A stretch of 64,000 nt of DNA from positions 62,001-126,000 of the forward strand of contig CAKOGP040000668.1 of assembly GCA_933822405.4 (NCBI GenBank), given 5' to 3'. Position numbers and translations under genes: made by a program. Position 1 is the first letter of the stretch. Each line of letters opens with the position of its first letter. The notes beneath the pieces were generated by a model, which had not been told where the DNA came from, did not search any database, and saw nothing but the letters and a program-made list of their open reading frames with translations. The stretch is from Cylindrotheca closterium. Its lineage: Eukaryota; Bacillariophyta; Bacillariophyceae; Bacillariales; Bacillariaceae. Positions 11,348-23,800 of this stretch are shown here, piece by piece.

Positions 11348-12277
11348 ATGGAGAGAATAGATCAAATCTCGAAGATGTCAAGCTTTCCAAGTCCACCCTT
11401 CACTACAAGCGATGATTCGGTGCTGAGCGAATCCAGCTTCTTGACTCTTTCGTCGTTTGAGAGCCCCTTCGAAGATCCAGGGATGGAACCGCTTCCTATT
11501 GCACCACACGCACTTCCTATTTCGCCTTCTAAAGTCTCATCTTCTCAAACTCATCCTTCTAGAAGCACCTCTTCACAACCTCCATCTAACAGCCTATTGA
11601 GTCTACTAGGATATTCGCTGCATCGAGGTATCGAAAGTGAAGATGCCTCACTCCTCACAACAACAGAATCGGAATTTGACCGAATGATGGCGGCTCAAAT
11701 AAGAAGAAAGCACACTAACTTGAACAAGAGGGGAGTTGCCTCCATAAGAGCCAAAGAGAAAGAGAGACCCAAGAAGCGAATGAAAGAGAGCGAAGGAGCT
11801 GAATTGAAATTGAGACCTTACCAAGAGACTCAGTGGCACGAGCAGTACCATGCCTTGTGTGACTTTTGCCAACAAGATGGCCACTGCAACGTCTCTGACG
11901 TGTGTAGCGATGACATTGTCTTGGTACGATGGGTCAAACGCCAGCGTTATCAATACAAACTGTTGAAGCAAGGTATGTCCTCGACCATGACGACCGATCG
12001 CATACGGAAGCTAGAGGCGATTGGTTTTGTGTGGGATGTCCATGCAGCCTTGTGGGAGGAGCGTCTTGCAGAGCTAACGGAATTTCGAAAGCAGTGGGGC
12101 CATTGCAATGTGCCATCGATCTACAAAGGAAGTCCAGTATTAGCGACATGGGTCAAGTGCCAAAGACGGCAATATAAAAACAAACTTCTCGGAAGGAAAT
12201 CCAATATTACTGATGAGCGAATAGCCGCACTGGAAAGGTTGGGTTTTGCCTGGGGAGTCCGTGATGGTGCATGGTGA
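11348..12277 (+). CDS. Stand-alone helicase-associated (HA) domain protein, two repeats
   Basis: 309 aa from ATG at 11348. Residues 1-110 are Ser/Thr/Pro-rich and include FESPFEDPGMEPLPI, a short motif shared with the paralogue at 14738. A basic segment follows (KEKERPKKRMKES). Two HA repeats then follow, each about 65 residues. The first starts LRPYQETQWHEQYHALCDF and runs through GHCNV, LVRWVKRQRYQYKLL and RIRKLEAIGFVW. The second has GHCNVPSIY, LATWVKCQRRQYKNKL and ERLGFAW. In the family the HA repeat is a small helical nucleic-acid-binding module first seen at the ends of helicases. Here there is no helicase. A nuclear DNA-binding or regulatory role is inferred. Stand-alone HA proteins are, to my knowledge, numerous in diatoms. 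Confidence 0.85.
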   Translation: MERIDQISKMSSFPSPPFTTSDDSVLSESSFLTLSSFESPFEDPGMEPLPIAPHALPISPSKVSSSQTHPSRSTSSQPPSNSLLSLLGYSLHRGIESEDASLLTTTESEFDRMMAAQIRRKHTNLNKRGVASIRAKEKERPKKRMKESEGAELKLRPYQETQWHEQYHALCDFCQQDGHCNVSDVCSDDIVLVRWVKRQRYQYKLLKQGMSSTMTTDRIRKLEAIGFVWDVHAALWEERLAELTEFRKQWGHCNVPSIYKGSPVLATWVKCQRRQYKNKLLGRKSNITDERIAALERLGFAWGVRDGAW

Positions 12278-14737
12278 CAGTACTTGGTTAGCCTATAGCT
12301 ATACTGCATATTTTTAGTGCATGTTTTATACGTCATATTTCAAACTTGCTTTTGTACCAGTCGGGAAACGTACCATCAAATAGCAGTGGTGGTGATGGTA
12401 TTGTGTCTAAACGAGTGATAACTGGCTGCAACAAGCACTCAAATACAAGGAGTTCGCCTGAAAGTGATAATGCCGAGACTCTTGCAAATATCTTCATCCA
12501 CCAAACCGAAGCTTCAACAGCATTCCTTCAGCAGAATATAAGTGACATGCTGATTATTTTGGGAGCACGTTTTGTCACTGCATTGCATTGCATTGCATTT
12601 CGCCACGGCACGGCACGTGGTGGTATACAACGATACCAGCAGTGTGTCATTTGAGACCCGAGTGAACGATGTCAACTCAGCGAGTGATTGGAACATCGTG
12701 TTGCATTGATGATGATGTGACTGATGAAGCCTTTTTTATCAAGAGGAGCTGTCTCTTGGAAGAAGTAGCCGCAGCAGCAGAAGCAGCAGAAGCAAACAAA
12801 GATGCAAAAGTATTCAATCAGAAAAATATACCGCAGTATATACTGCAGTGATTTTCGCCGGATGCGATTTTGTCTATTGATGATATGAACTGTTGAAGTA
12901 TACCGGTATATATAGTCTTATGTTGTCGTTCTTATACTCCGAAACTCTATATCGCCGTTACCCATCATATCGTCTATTGTATATCGTGTACTGTACCTAA
13001 CACTGTACCGAGTGGTACCAGGTACCTGGTACTGGACGCCGTGGTCTGTGGTACCGATACCAGAAAATATCCGATGCCTACCTGGTACTCTACTGCTGTA
13101 CTGCAATTTGATAGTACAGTCCCCCACCATCAGCCGTGGTCTCCTTGCTGCTTACTCCTTGCTTACTGCTCCTGGCTGTGGCTCATCAACACCACCAGGC
13201 AAGCACCAACAATCACCACCTGCTACCATCCTGATGGTGATGGCTGGCGGAGCGAGCGAGCGATCAGCCAACAAGAACAAGCACATTGCTTTTTGGAAGA
13301 ACACCAGGAACAAGCTTCAATGGAGTGCTTCTTAACAGGAATCTTTTTTCTACCGGCATGTACTACTGATGTAGTACCGGTACCCTTCCTGGTACTCGTG
13401 GTAGTACTTTAACCAGAAGAACAGGAAGATACCCTCCATAGTCAGCTGTTCCAACAATGCGACCTGCTGCCTGTTTGGACGCTCTACTACTATGTGACCG
13501 CCCAACAATGAAGAATGGATGTTTCTATCACGCACGATCAAGATAAAGAATTGGTACAGTTCAGTTTCATATTTTATGGTATATATATACCGGTACCGGT
13601 ATACTTGTATCTTGTGCATGATGCCTTGTACCTGGTACCTGGTACCCACACCTTGCCCACACGCACGATTTCCATTTTTTCGACTACACACACATCACGT
13701 ACAGTAGTGTTACGTGCATGTGAACACATAGAACACACACCATGAAGGTACACACGTACGTTGTACCACGAAAAGGTTCGCTTCAATGGAACGAGTTGTT
13801 GGTGTCGGATCAAAGCGATGCCAATAAATAATGGGGGAGCGCTATGGAAGATACGACTATACTGTAGACCTACAGTAGCCGTTGTGGCATTGGCATTCGC
13901 CGGTCCAGTCTACGTGCGTGTGGTAGTTCAACAAACCAAAGAGCCTGACAGAAGAATGAATGGGACCTGATCTTATTGATACCGGTTCCTCCGATCAACA
14001 TCAAAATAAAGGTTGCGAAACCGCCGATAAGAAACTTCTAATCAATCTGTTCGAATCAATCCCCCATTTTACATATGGTCGTTCCCAAGCACAACGCCAC
14101 CCCTTGGAACCACGGGGCAAGGCGAATAAGGTTTTTTACGATGCCGATAGGAAAGTTCGCTGCGACGGAACGACGAAGGGCTCATCCTCTTGTGTGTGGT
14201 CGTCAACCAGAACCCCGATGCCGTGGAAAAACGAAAGTGCGGATGCACTTCAATCATCCATTACTTGAATTCAAATACCTCTGCGTCTACATCCGCCTTT
14301 GCACATTTAACGTATACTTGTAGGATGTCGGGATCAATATATACGGCGGTCATTCAAAGACACATAGAAGAGGTACAAACAGACGAAACGAAAGCACCTC
14401 TTTAAGATTAATTGTTGACTGATGAACCTTTCGACTTTTCGTATCTAACGAGTGGAGCGCGAGCATATTTTAGCCGTCGCACATATATATAAGTAGACTT
14501 GTGAAATTAAATTAGGCTAAAGAAGCGACAAGCTGCGTTGCATCTCACACCCAACGTTGAACATGCACGGGATGAAGGGTCCACACATGCAACCGAAATG
14601 CCACATACGGCGCTCCACAAAAAAGCCGCAAAACCGAAAAAACAAAAAGCTGCCATAAAATACATTTCTGGAAACTGCAACCACATTCATTCATTCATTC
14701 AACACACGTTACAAGTACGAGTACAGTACAGTATAAC
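12278..14737. other. 2.5-kb intergenic region rich in GGTACC / ACCGGT palindromes
   Basis: No gene is supported here. Short frames exist, but their translations are Cys/Tyr/Thr-rich noise. The stretch has simple repeats (GCATT x4 near 12580-12600; GCAGAA-type run near 12770-12800) and many palindromic GGTACC/ACCGGT words. It may contain a non-coding transcript or degraded mobile DNA, but nothing in the sequence proves it. Confidence 0.5.
12895..13660. repeat. Cluster of ACCGGT/GGTACC palindromes
   Basis: Three dense patches of short self-complementary words: 12897-13105, 13365-13410 and 13580-13650. The best is the perfect 18-bp palindrome TATACCGGTACCGGTATA at 13586-13603. Others include GGTACCAGGTACCTGG around 13015-13030 and CCTGGTACCTGGTACC near 13631. 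Similar patches recur at 15965-16160, 24970-25035, 28970-28990, 32345-32440 and 44990-45025, always between genes. They could be remnants of a repeat family or a sequence feature of this genome; no function is shown. Confidence 0.7.
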
Positions 14738-15820
14738 ATGAGAAACATTGCCATTTCCAGTCAAATGCCCAAAGACTTCTCGTCCAAGCCCTTGCAGCAG
14801 CTGCAGCTGCAACAACAACAACAACAACAACAACAACAGCCGATGGAAGATTCTTTGATGTCTCTGTTGCAGTTTCCATCTCAAATGGGAGTGGAAGGAC
14901 AATCCTTTGCTCCTTTTAATGAGCACCTGGATTCCTTTTGCGATCCCTTTGATGATCCTGATATGGAACCTCTTCCGTTGGGTCCAGGGATTGCAAATGA
15001 TTGCTTTCAACAGCAGCAGCAGCAGCAGCAACAACAAGTCAAGCCAATGGAGGCTCCATCGCTCGAATCCCTCATGGCATTGAATGATTTGCAGCAGCTT
15101 CAGCAGGCCAACCTAATCTTGGAGAATAACAACCCCATGCAATTCTTGTCTTCCATCTTGGACCCCATCGTGCAAATTTCTGCAGGATCCAAGCGAAACT
15201 TTGAGAATACGTCCTCCTTCCAACAACAACAACAAAAACAACAAGAGCAAGAACAAGTGGTGGAGGAAACTTGTGTCAACAAGAGGCAAAAGCTGGACTA
15301 CCAGTTTGAAAACGACAATGAAGAAAGCATTGCCCGCTTCCGACCGTACCAAGAAAACCAATGGCGGATTCAATTCAAAAAGCTCATTGAATTCAAGCTC
15401 AAGAATGGACACTGCTGTGTTCCTCACAGTTTCCCAGAAGACCCCATCCTGGCTCGTTGGGTCAAGAGACAACGTTACCAATACAAGAAACTGAACGAGA
15501 AAGACCCCTCTTCCACGATGACCACTCGTCGCATTGAAGAACTCGAGTCAGTTGGCTTTGTGTGGCATTCTCATGCAGCTGCCTGGATGGAAAAGCTCAA
15601 TGACTTGAAAGCCTTCAAGGCACAAACGGGTCACTGCAACGTCCCCTCGCACTACCCCGAAAATGTCCAACTATCGACTTGGGTCAAGTGCCAGAGACGG
15701 CAATACAAATTGTACATTTCTGGAGCATCCTCCAACATGACCGTCCAGCGATTCGAAGCCTTGGAAGATCTTGGGTTTGTCTTTGATATTCGAAACAAGA
15801 GTTCCAAGAAGAAGAAGTAA
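14738..15820 (+). CDS. HA-domain protein with poly-Gln tracts, paralogue of the gene at 11348
   Basis: 360 aa, intronless, ATG at 14738. The N-terminal half has three poly-Gln tracts (about residues 24-36, 90-100 and 163-175) encoded by CAA/CAG runs. It also has the motif FDDPDMEPLPLG, matching FEDPGMEPLPI in the neighbour. Two HA repeats occupy the C-terminal half: FRPYQENQWRIQFKKLIEF...GHCCVPHSF...LARWVKRQRYQYKKL, then GHCNVPSHY...LSTWVKCQRRQYKLY...LEDLGFVF. The tail ends in a Lys-rich KSSKKKK, possibly a nuclear localisation signal. Poly-Gln next to an acidic motif is common in transcription regulators. That role is inferred. The two genes are tandem duplicates about 2.5 kb apart. Confidence 0.87.
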   Translation: MRNIAISSQMPKDFSSKPLQQLQLQQQQQQQQQQPMEDSLMSLLQFPSQMGVEGQSFAPFNEHLDSFCDPFDDPDMEPLPLGPGIANDCFQQQQQQQQQQVKPMEAPSLESLMALNDLQQLQQANLILENNNPMQFLSSILDPIVQISAGSKRNFENTSSFQQQQQKQQEQEQVVEETCVNKRQKLDYQFENDNEESIARFRPYQENQWRIQFKKLIEFKLKNGHCCVPHSFPEDPILARWVKRQRYQYKKLNEKDPSSTMTTRRIEELESVGFVWHSHAAAWMEKLNDLKAFKAQTGHCNVPSHYPENVQLSTWVKCQRRQYKLYISGASSNMTVQRFEALEDLGFVFDIRNKSSKKKK

Positions 15821-16835
15821 ATAGGAATGGGAAGAATAGGAATGGGAATAGTTTATCTACTACTGTGGGATTGTAAATATAAACAAACTATCAATACATT
15901 ATAGATTACGCTTTCAAGAAATTACAAAACGTTGTTGCACAGTACTATATTTGGATCATCTTACACTACCGGTAGTACCGGTACACCATGAGTGCTACTG
16001 CAGGTATACAAATAGTAAATATATGTATAAACATACTTACCGTATTACTGACAGTGTTGTCGTTGATTCTTCATTCATTCCAGTACCGGTACCAGGAGGT
16101 ATGCGATGGTTGCAAATCGAAACTACGAGTACACTTGCACTACTGTACATGGTACCGCATTGCCTCTCACATACTGGTACACACAAATCATCCACCAAAC
16201 CTTCCATCGCGACCGGAAGAATTCATTCATTTTATATATATTCTATTTTTTGACGCTCGAATACATATTCTCCGAAAGATGACAGAAAGGACAACAAATT
16301 CAAAATCTGCGTTTCCAACCATTCCAACCGCCAGTGACACCAACCACGACATCAGAAGGCTAACGAAACATCGGAACGAGCAGACGAAACAACGTGCGAC
16401 GCACGAGGCGAAACTACGAGTACCGTTCGGAAGTCCTGCCTTGCGGACCGTCGAAACATTTCTTGGGTCGCGGTTGTGGAATGGTGTCAAGTGAGACAGT
16501 CGCGACAAATGTACTGGTCTAGTCCTCGCCACAAGTGTACTGATCTAGTCCTCAAAGTATTGGTATACCGTGTACCGGAACGTCCATGGCTCGTTCTTCC
16601 AACGAACGGGCGACGACCGCACTGCTGTTGCCAATGACCTCCGGGTTAGCAAAACAATGCCGTGTGTCCCCAAAAGTATTTCAACCGCTGAGATCATCAT
16701 TCATTGTCTCTTGGTTGGTTCAAACGAAATAAATATCCTTATATTGCAACTAAATACTGTGATTATAATTATAAATCCAACAACAACAATAAGAATAAGA
16801 ACAACAATAAGAACAATAAGAACAATAATATAAAG
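15821..16835. other. Intergenic region with palindromic words
   Basis: About 1 kb between two same-strand genes. It contains another patch of ACCGGT/GGTACC palindromes (15965-16160) and an ATTCATTCATT-type run. The last ~90 bp before the next ATG are AAT/AAC-rich. No gene or RNA is supported. Confidence 0.4.
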
Positions 16836-17423
16836 ATGGTAGACAAGAGCCGAGGTTTTTGTTTGTACCACAAAAATGGGTCCATTTTACGCGTGGTAGA
16901 AGAGGAATCGGAAATGCAATCCATCTTTTCCAAAGTCTTGGGCGCGTTTGAACAAGAACAACGAAAACGATATGGCGGTAATGGTGGTAATGGTGGTAAT
17001 GATTCAACGGAGGGTATTGCTAGAAATGAATCCCTTTCTGCTACTGCAACTGCAACTGCTACTGCTGCAAGTGGAAATCTTGCTCTGGAACCAGCTTCAT
17101 CCTCTGCCGCTCCGGCTCGAGTGTCGCCTGATAGTATCAATACTGTGGACGATCCAATGACAGCTGCGACGAATGCTAATAACAGAGCGAATGCGACAAA
17201 ACAAGCGTCCGGTGAATCTTCCAAAGAAAAGGCTTCTTCGTCTTCTCCTCCTCCTCCACCATCCACGCGGCGATCGAGGCGTCAAAGCTCGAAGCGTGGT
17301 GGTGTTGGCAATAATAATGGTGATGAAGGACTCGTGTCGTTGACGTATAGCTATGGATCCATGGATTGGGATGCCATTGAAATGTGCTGGAAACCAAATA
17401 GAGGAAAGAGGAAGAAACTCTAG
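16836..17423 (+). CDS. Unknown low-complexity protein
   Basis: 195 aa from ATG at 16836. Frames extending upstream lack an ATG and translate AAT/AAC-rich leader into Asn/Lys runs, so they were not used. The N-terminus (MVDKSRGFCLYHKNGS...EESEMQSIFSKVLGAFEQEQRKRYG) looks like a short ordered segment. A GGNGGN repeat, an (AT)n repeat, Ser/Ala-rich sequence and a basic STRRSRRQSSKRGG patch follow. The conserved-looking end is SLTYSYGSMDWDAIEMCWKPNRGKRKK. The final basic run could be a nuclear signal. I do not recognise the family. The ordered ends with a disordered middle suggest a small adaptor or nuclear protein, but this is only composition. Confidence 0.6.
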   Translation: MVDKSRGFCLYHKNGSILRVVEEESEMQSIFSKVLGAFEQEQRKRYGGNGGNGGNDSTEGIARNESLSATATATATAASGNLALEPASSSAAPARVSPDSINTVDDPMTAATNANNRANATKQASGESSKEKASSSSPPPPPSTRRSRRQSSKRGGVGNNNGDEGLVSLTYSYGSMDWDAIEMCWKPNRGKRKKL

Positions 17424-17825
17424 ATCTTTCATATTCGTGGTGAAACTCAGTGTGTGGTACGGGAAAGGGCCCGTGCCTCGATACGCATTGCTGCCACAAA
17501 GAAACCGTAATACAGGGGTGGGTTCTTCTTCTTCTTCTTCTCATGATGAGAATGGCGAGAATGAAAACTAATGGATGGTAGAATAGACATCATTGAGGGT
17601 AATGGGACCAAAGAAGGAGATAGATCCAATAATTGCAGCATGTTTTTCTTTTTCAATACTACCTACTATTATACAATTATAGTTTAGTGTTACAATATAA
17701 AAGTCCAAACAGTTCTTATACTCTTGTGTTTTGAGAGTAAAGATTCGTTTGTGACTTTCTTTGTGTGCGTGTGCGTGTGTTTGTGTTTGTGTTTGTCAAC
17801 GAGGATGCAATCGTTTGTTGATATT

Positions 17826-20800
17826 TTAAGAGTTGAATCGCAAGCGTCTAGCAATGCTTCCGATTCGTTCGGGGGTAGATGATGATTCACCTTGAGCAGT
17901 AGCCATTGTTTGGTGCGGACGACCATGATGATTCGCTGACCACTGGAGTGCCTCACTTCCCAAACTCGTCTCTCGATAAAGTAGTCCATTATCATTCGTA
18001 CCTTGTGGAATCGAAGATTGGTAGGATGAGTCGTCGTCATGATCCATACTTGCGGGTGTCCAAGCTTCCGTCGCGGGAGTACCAGGAGTAGGAGTGAATC
18101 GACCGGAGGAGGACGAGGAAGGCGGCACATCACTGTCTGTAGTCGTGTTGGTATCCCAAGACATGGAAGCAGTCAAGGAAGATGACAGGTGGGCATACTT
18201 GGAATTCTTGGACATGTCTTGACTCCAAGCCAATGAAAGGCGTGGGACATCATTGTCGTCAATCCATCGCAGACTATCGCTAATGTTCTTCTTGTACTGC
18301 TTTCTCGCTTGCATGACAAATATTATCATCAAGGCAAAGAAGGCTCCAAGGATGATCAGCAAGTTCTCAGGTAGGACCGCTTGGGTGTTGTAGCACTCGG
18401 TGGGCACGTTCTTGACAAGGCCAACAAATGACATGAACTCAAAAGTCTTAGTCAAAAGGTCACAGTAGAAGTAAATAGCATAGGAAATCACTGATCCAAG
18501 CTGCCAAATACCAATCGCCACTGCAATCAAGTAAATTTCCATATGACGCCACTTTGTCAGGCGAATGTAGTAAGGAATCCCGCATCCTTCGTGTCCATAG
18601 GATGGTCCCTTCGTTGGGGGTTCCCTTCGCTCCTTCAGTTTGCGCTGGATGAAAAGGTAGATTTTCATCACCAGTACCATTGCAATTGAGAAGACTCCAG
18701 CGAACAGCAAAAGTCCAAAGCCAATGTAGTCAATGCGTTCGTCAAAGACGAAACGAGCCTTGAGCAATAGACCACTGACAACCAAAAAGACTCCATAACT
18801 TCCAACAACCTCATCAAGACTTTGGTCCGATTCAATCGTCAATCCACCCATGGATGTAGCATCAATGGAAATGGAGGGAGCAAAGGTAGCACCAATCACA
18901 AATACAATCACAATTGTAAATGCAGCGAAATAAGCACCAATGATTCCCCATTTTCGTTCCTTCTTGGATGCAGCAGTTGGTTCGGCAACTGATTCTTCAT
19001 CAGAAGATGGAACACTTGGTGCTTCGCGATCGTCACGGTTTTGACCATGTTGCAACGGTGATGGTTCTTCTTCATCCGAGTCGGAATGTGGTGACGGAGC
19101 GTGTAGGGTTCCAGAATCGTTATCGTCGTCATGGGCAGCTGCAGCTATCTTCCTGAGCTTGGATTCATGGATTCGAGTTGCTTCTTGGATGGCTTGCTCG
19201 TGATACTCAAGTAGGAAGCGGGAACTTGCTCGAGAAATTCGTTGCGCAATGACAATGCAGTAACAGCCAGCGCGTGGAACAACCACAGCCTTGAGTGAGT
19301 ACAGTGCATCATCCCCAATGTAGGATTTGTCGGGTCCTCCAATGAAAACAAGAAGGAGCCCAACGCCAACGATCAAGGTGAAAATGTCAACAATACTGAG
19401 GTTTGCCAGAGCATCGATCCAAAGCAAAATCCTGCCGCGTCGATTGACGCCCAAGCGGCCAGGAGGAACCATCCACATTGTGAGAGAAAGCATGATCTTG
19501 ATGTAAGGCCATACGCCAGTGAATGCCCAAAGCATAATGACCATCTCGGCTCCACCATTTTCAAATGTTTTTTGTGTGGACCCGATGAAAGTGAAAGAAA
19601 GAAAGTCTTGAATGGAGACCGGCTGACCAGCAAGTGTAGCATCGATATTAACAACCGAAATGACTCCAAGATGTGCAACCAAAAACATTGCAAGATTCAT
19701 AGCAAGAATCAACGGGACACCGTATCGTACACGGCAAGAGATGCATTCGGATCGGAAAAGTGAAGTAGTCGTTTCGTCCAGCATGGCATCCATTTCTTTC
19801 TCCTTTTGCATCTGCATTTGAAGATGGTAGTGGCCTTCTCGTGACAGTGATGATATCCACTTTCTATTGCGGCGCTCCACGAACCATCGATAAAGCAGAC
19901 CACACATGAAGATGCCACCAGCAATTACAGAGTTAGCAACGTTGAATACTGTCGACTTCTTCACTCCCCCTTGGGAATCAAGCAAACCAAAAGAATCTTC
20001 CGGCGTAAGTAGGAACTCTTCGTTGCCGGCATTGGGATCATATTCGGGGCGATGGGGACACTTTGTCACTGCGTCGTCAACAAGGTAATCCAAGGCAACT
20101 TGAAGGAAATCAGCATCAAGAAGGTTATCTGTCTTGTCCTCTATGGAGTCAACTGCTTCAGTTGCATTGCCCAAGTCATATAGTGATAGAAGTAGCTTAT
20201 CAAAGTTCGGGCTCGTGCAATCTGTGCAGTTGATATCCAGCGAGAAATTGCCAATCGAGAAAGCATTGTCTACCATTTCCAGACCACGCAAACGTGTGCT
20301 CCTACTGGGAGACTTGGAGAACACCGTTGCAAGCCAGCAGTGGGGATCTGTTAGGTCCCGAAGTGGGAATGAAGCAAAATTGAATTCAACAATTTTCAAC
20401 AACATTGAGGCCATCATAACCACATCTTCAAAGGATACCGCGAGGCGGAGGTTGTTTCGGACATCGACCCCATCTGACAAATACAAACAAATCGCAAAGC
20501 GGTTAGCTGGCAATCGGGAATATTGTGATGAACAACAAGACAACCCAAGACTTACCACCATCTAGGAATGAGCAATAGAAATCACCGGAGACACCAAGTG
20601 GTCTATTGTCAACACCAAAGGAGACTGTATTGTTCACCATGTTCGGCTCTCCCAAAATGGGGCGGAAAACATCCAACGGGTCACCAACGCTATCAATGTT
20701 GTCGATCGTGACATCGGATACTTTCACTCCAAAGGTGGCATCAAGTCCTGCAATTAGAAGTCGGCCGGTGTGTTCGAGCACCGTGCCGCCAAAAAACATG

Positions 20801-23800
20801 GATCCAGTTGTATTCGAGTATCGTTCTGTCAGCCCCCGAAAGAAATCGTTGATCAATGGACGATTAGTTGCTCCTGTCTTCAAGATCTTTTCCTGCAACA
20901 TTCCGTAGAGTGTACTGAAGAGATCTCCATATGGTGAGCTTCCGGAACCTCCAAGAGCCAAAGCCATTGCTGGAGAAAGCAACAAATCTCGGAAATCAAT
21001 GAAGCTATCGTCAGCATTTGAAGTTTGAGGGGAGCACTTGTCGCCAACCGACTGAAGCAAACTTGGAAGTTTCGCATTCAGACTCTTTCTTATTGAAGAA
21101 TCGAAAAAGAGAGGCATTGCATCGACAATATCTCCTTTGTAGAGTTCCATCATACTATCGATGATGGATCGGATATTATTTGTATTTTCGTCCGAGAAGT
21201 AACCAGAAACGATGGGATCATCCATGGTACCAATGCGAAGTTGCAGCTTTGAGAATTTCATGTCGTGCACTCCGCTTGCAGCGCAGTAACCAATTCGGCC
21301 AAGATCAAAAATTGACCCAAGCTGAATGTTTTCCACTCGTTCCATATCCAATGCAATGTTCATATCGACTTGTGCTGTGACATCACGAAACCGATATGAC
21401 AATTTGATGTGTTCGACATTTCCTTCTGCCGATCTAACCGCAACCTCGCAGACACACAAAAGACTTTCGAATTGAATGCTGTTGCCCACACTCTGAGGTC
21501 CTCTTATTATCAGCGGATCAATACCCATGATAGAATCCATACCATATAACTTTGCTCCAATGAAGGAGATGGAATAATCCATCGCCTCAAATTGCATGTC
21601 TTCAAATTTGATGGCAAAGGCTCCTTCTTCATCCAATACTTGTTCCCGAAGCAAGTTGTTGACTTCTAGATCAAGTCCTAAAAGGTCTTTTGAAGTGCTT
21701 GATAGATACAGTCGAAGTTCGTCAAGTACCACATCTGCCCATCCACCGAGATCCTCATCAAGCGTAGTCAGGTTTAGGATTCGGGAATTGGGGGGCAGGT
21801 CAACTTCCAAGTCTTCTTCTTCTGTGGCGTTCGAAGTTCCTGCCAATAGAAGCTCATTCTTTGCCGCAATGATTGTGGCTGATTGAAAGGCTATTACTCC
21901 GATGGCGAGAACAGTCTCTGCGGAATCAGTGCGAAGCGAAGGAATTTCGGGAAAGTCAAATGGTGGCACATCTCCAGATCCATCATATTTCTCATTGTGT
22001 GGGCAATGCAATGGTGCGGTGACCATCATTTCATCAAAGTTGACACTCTTGGCGTAGTCCGTCATCAATCCAACAAGAATCGAGATAATCTTTTCGTTGT
22101 ACATGTTATTGAAACCTGCGGTTTCAAGCTCTTGCAGAATCTCTGGGATGTACTGCAAACCAGGACTTGTACATGAAATACAGGTCGCATCAAATTTGAT
22201 GGCTGGAGCATCAAGCGAGAGACTCAACAACCCTAAGCTTCCAGCGACCGAATCATCCATTGCTGCGAGCCAACAGTGGTAGTTTGTAATGTCCACAATT
22301 GGAAAGTTGAGCATTGCACCAGCCTTCAGACGTGCGAGCACATCAAGAGAAAGAGACGAGGAAGGAATCGCTATGCTCAAGTCCAGAACGTTTTGCATGT
22401 TCAAGGGGCCTTTTTTCCCAGTGATATCCAAAGAGAACTGCGTGGACGCCCTCAAGTGTCTTGCGCCCCCACCCAAAGATACTTTGTTAGCAAGCGCATT
22501 TGCATCTTGAGGCATGAGCAAGTCCATCGGGCCAACCACTGTATCCAAATTATGCAGCTTCGCATCAGAAATCACCAATGTCATCGAATCGAAAAGTTCG
22601 GTCTTTCCGTCCTCATGGCGGATGATATCACCGGTGAAAGACAATTGCCCTTCTGTTCCAGACTGAGCCTTGGTAAGCGGTCGCACGTATCCATCATTGA
22701 AGAGACTACCTTCAAACACATTTTCACGCAAATACGGCATGATGAGGCCGGAGAATAGATCACCGTAGGGTGCTTGACCAGTTCCGCCCAAAAGCATCGC
22801 ATCGAGAGGCAGGTATAGAAGATCTCGAAAGTCGACTAGCTCCGAATCATCACCCGTCCATACAAAGGATGGGCAGATATTGTCTTTCTCAAGTTGACTC
22901 TTCAGCAAAGTGTCAGCAAACAGAGGTCGTATGACTTCTTGAAAGTATCTCGGGGCGGCATTCAGAACAATCTTCTCATACATCAAAGAGGCTGCATCAA
23001 GCCCATTGGAAATCACCCGGTCAAATCCAGTAGAAACGAATCCTGTCAGTGTTGGTGTCAAGATGTCACCTACTTCGGCAAACAAGGATGTGAAATCAGC
23101 ATGAGCAATTGTGGATAGGAAGCAGGGCACAGCATTGTCCTTTTTCAGAAATGAAGACAGGGTCAGACTTTCCACCAAGTCTTGATCGAACAGAGATATC
23201 ATCGACAGCTCTGCGACCAAATCATCAATACCAAAAAAGATCTCCACTTGTTCTGTAACAACGGTATTACTTGGAGTTTCAATGATGGAGCTGCTCAAAG
23301 TTGACGGCGACATTTGAATTGTAGCCTTGATCTCGAATGCCAAATAGTCCCACGACAACTTGTTTTGGTGAGTGTATTTGCCAATATTATCCAGCGGATT
23401 GAATGTTGACAACGTGTCGAGGCCGACCAGTTTCACACTGTCAAACCGAACACTGGTCTTGAGGATATCATTGTGGCCTTCGTAGATATTAGAAGCGGCA
23501 GAAGCGAAGTCAGAGCTTTCGATCATCAGAGCACCATCCTCAAGTAAGTTGGATCGAATCAGAATATTGGCTTGCATATCACCGCGACCAGTGATCGGAT
23601 CAACCGCAGGGGCACTCAAAAAGTCGACTGCTTGGTTCACATAAGATTCCAACATGGCCGCATATTTGATGTCTGGATCCCGGAAGTCTAGCAGTTTCAG
23701 ATCTGGTGGAAGCGAAAGCAGCCATAATTGGTTTTCCAATGCTAGTGGATCCCAAGGATTGTCTTCTTCCCAAGGCTTGTACTCGTCAAGAGCATCTTTG

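Noticed and set aside
12590..13130. CRISPR-like or tandem array in the palindrome-rich region
   Set aside because: The palindromic words vary in spacing and sequence, with no regular repeat-spacer pattern, and this is a eukaryotic genome.
22276..22758. Plus-strand frame of 160 aa inside the giant membrane protein gene
   Set aside because: It is fully antisense to a strongly supported coding region and has no domain.
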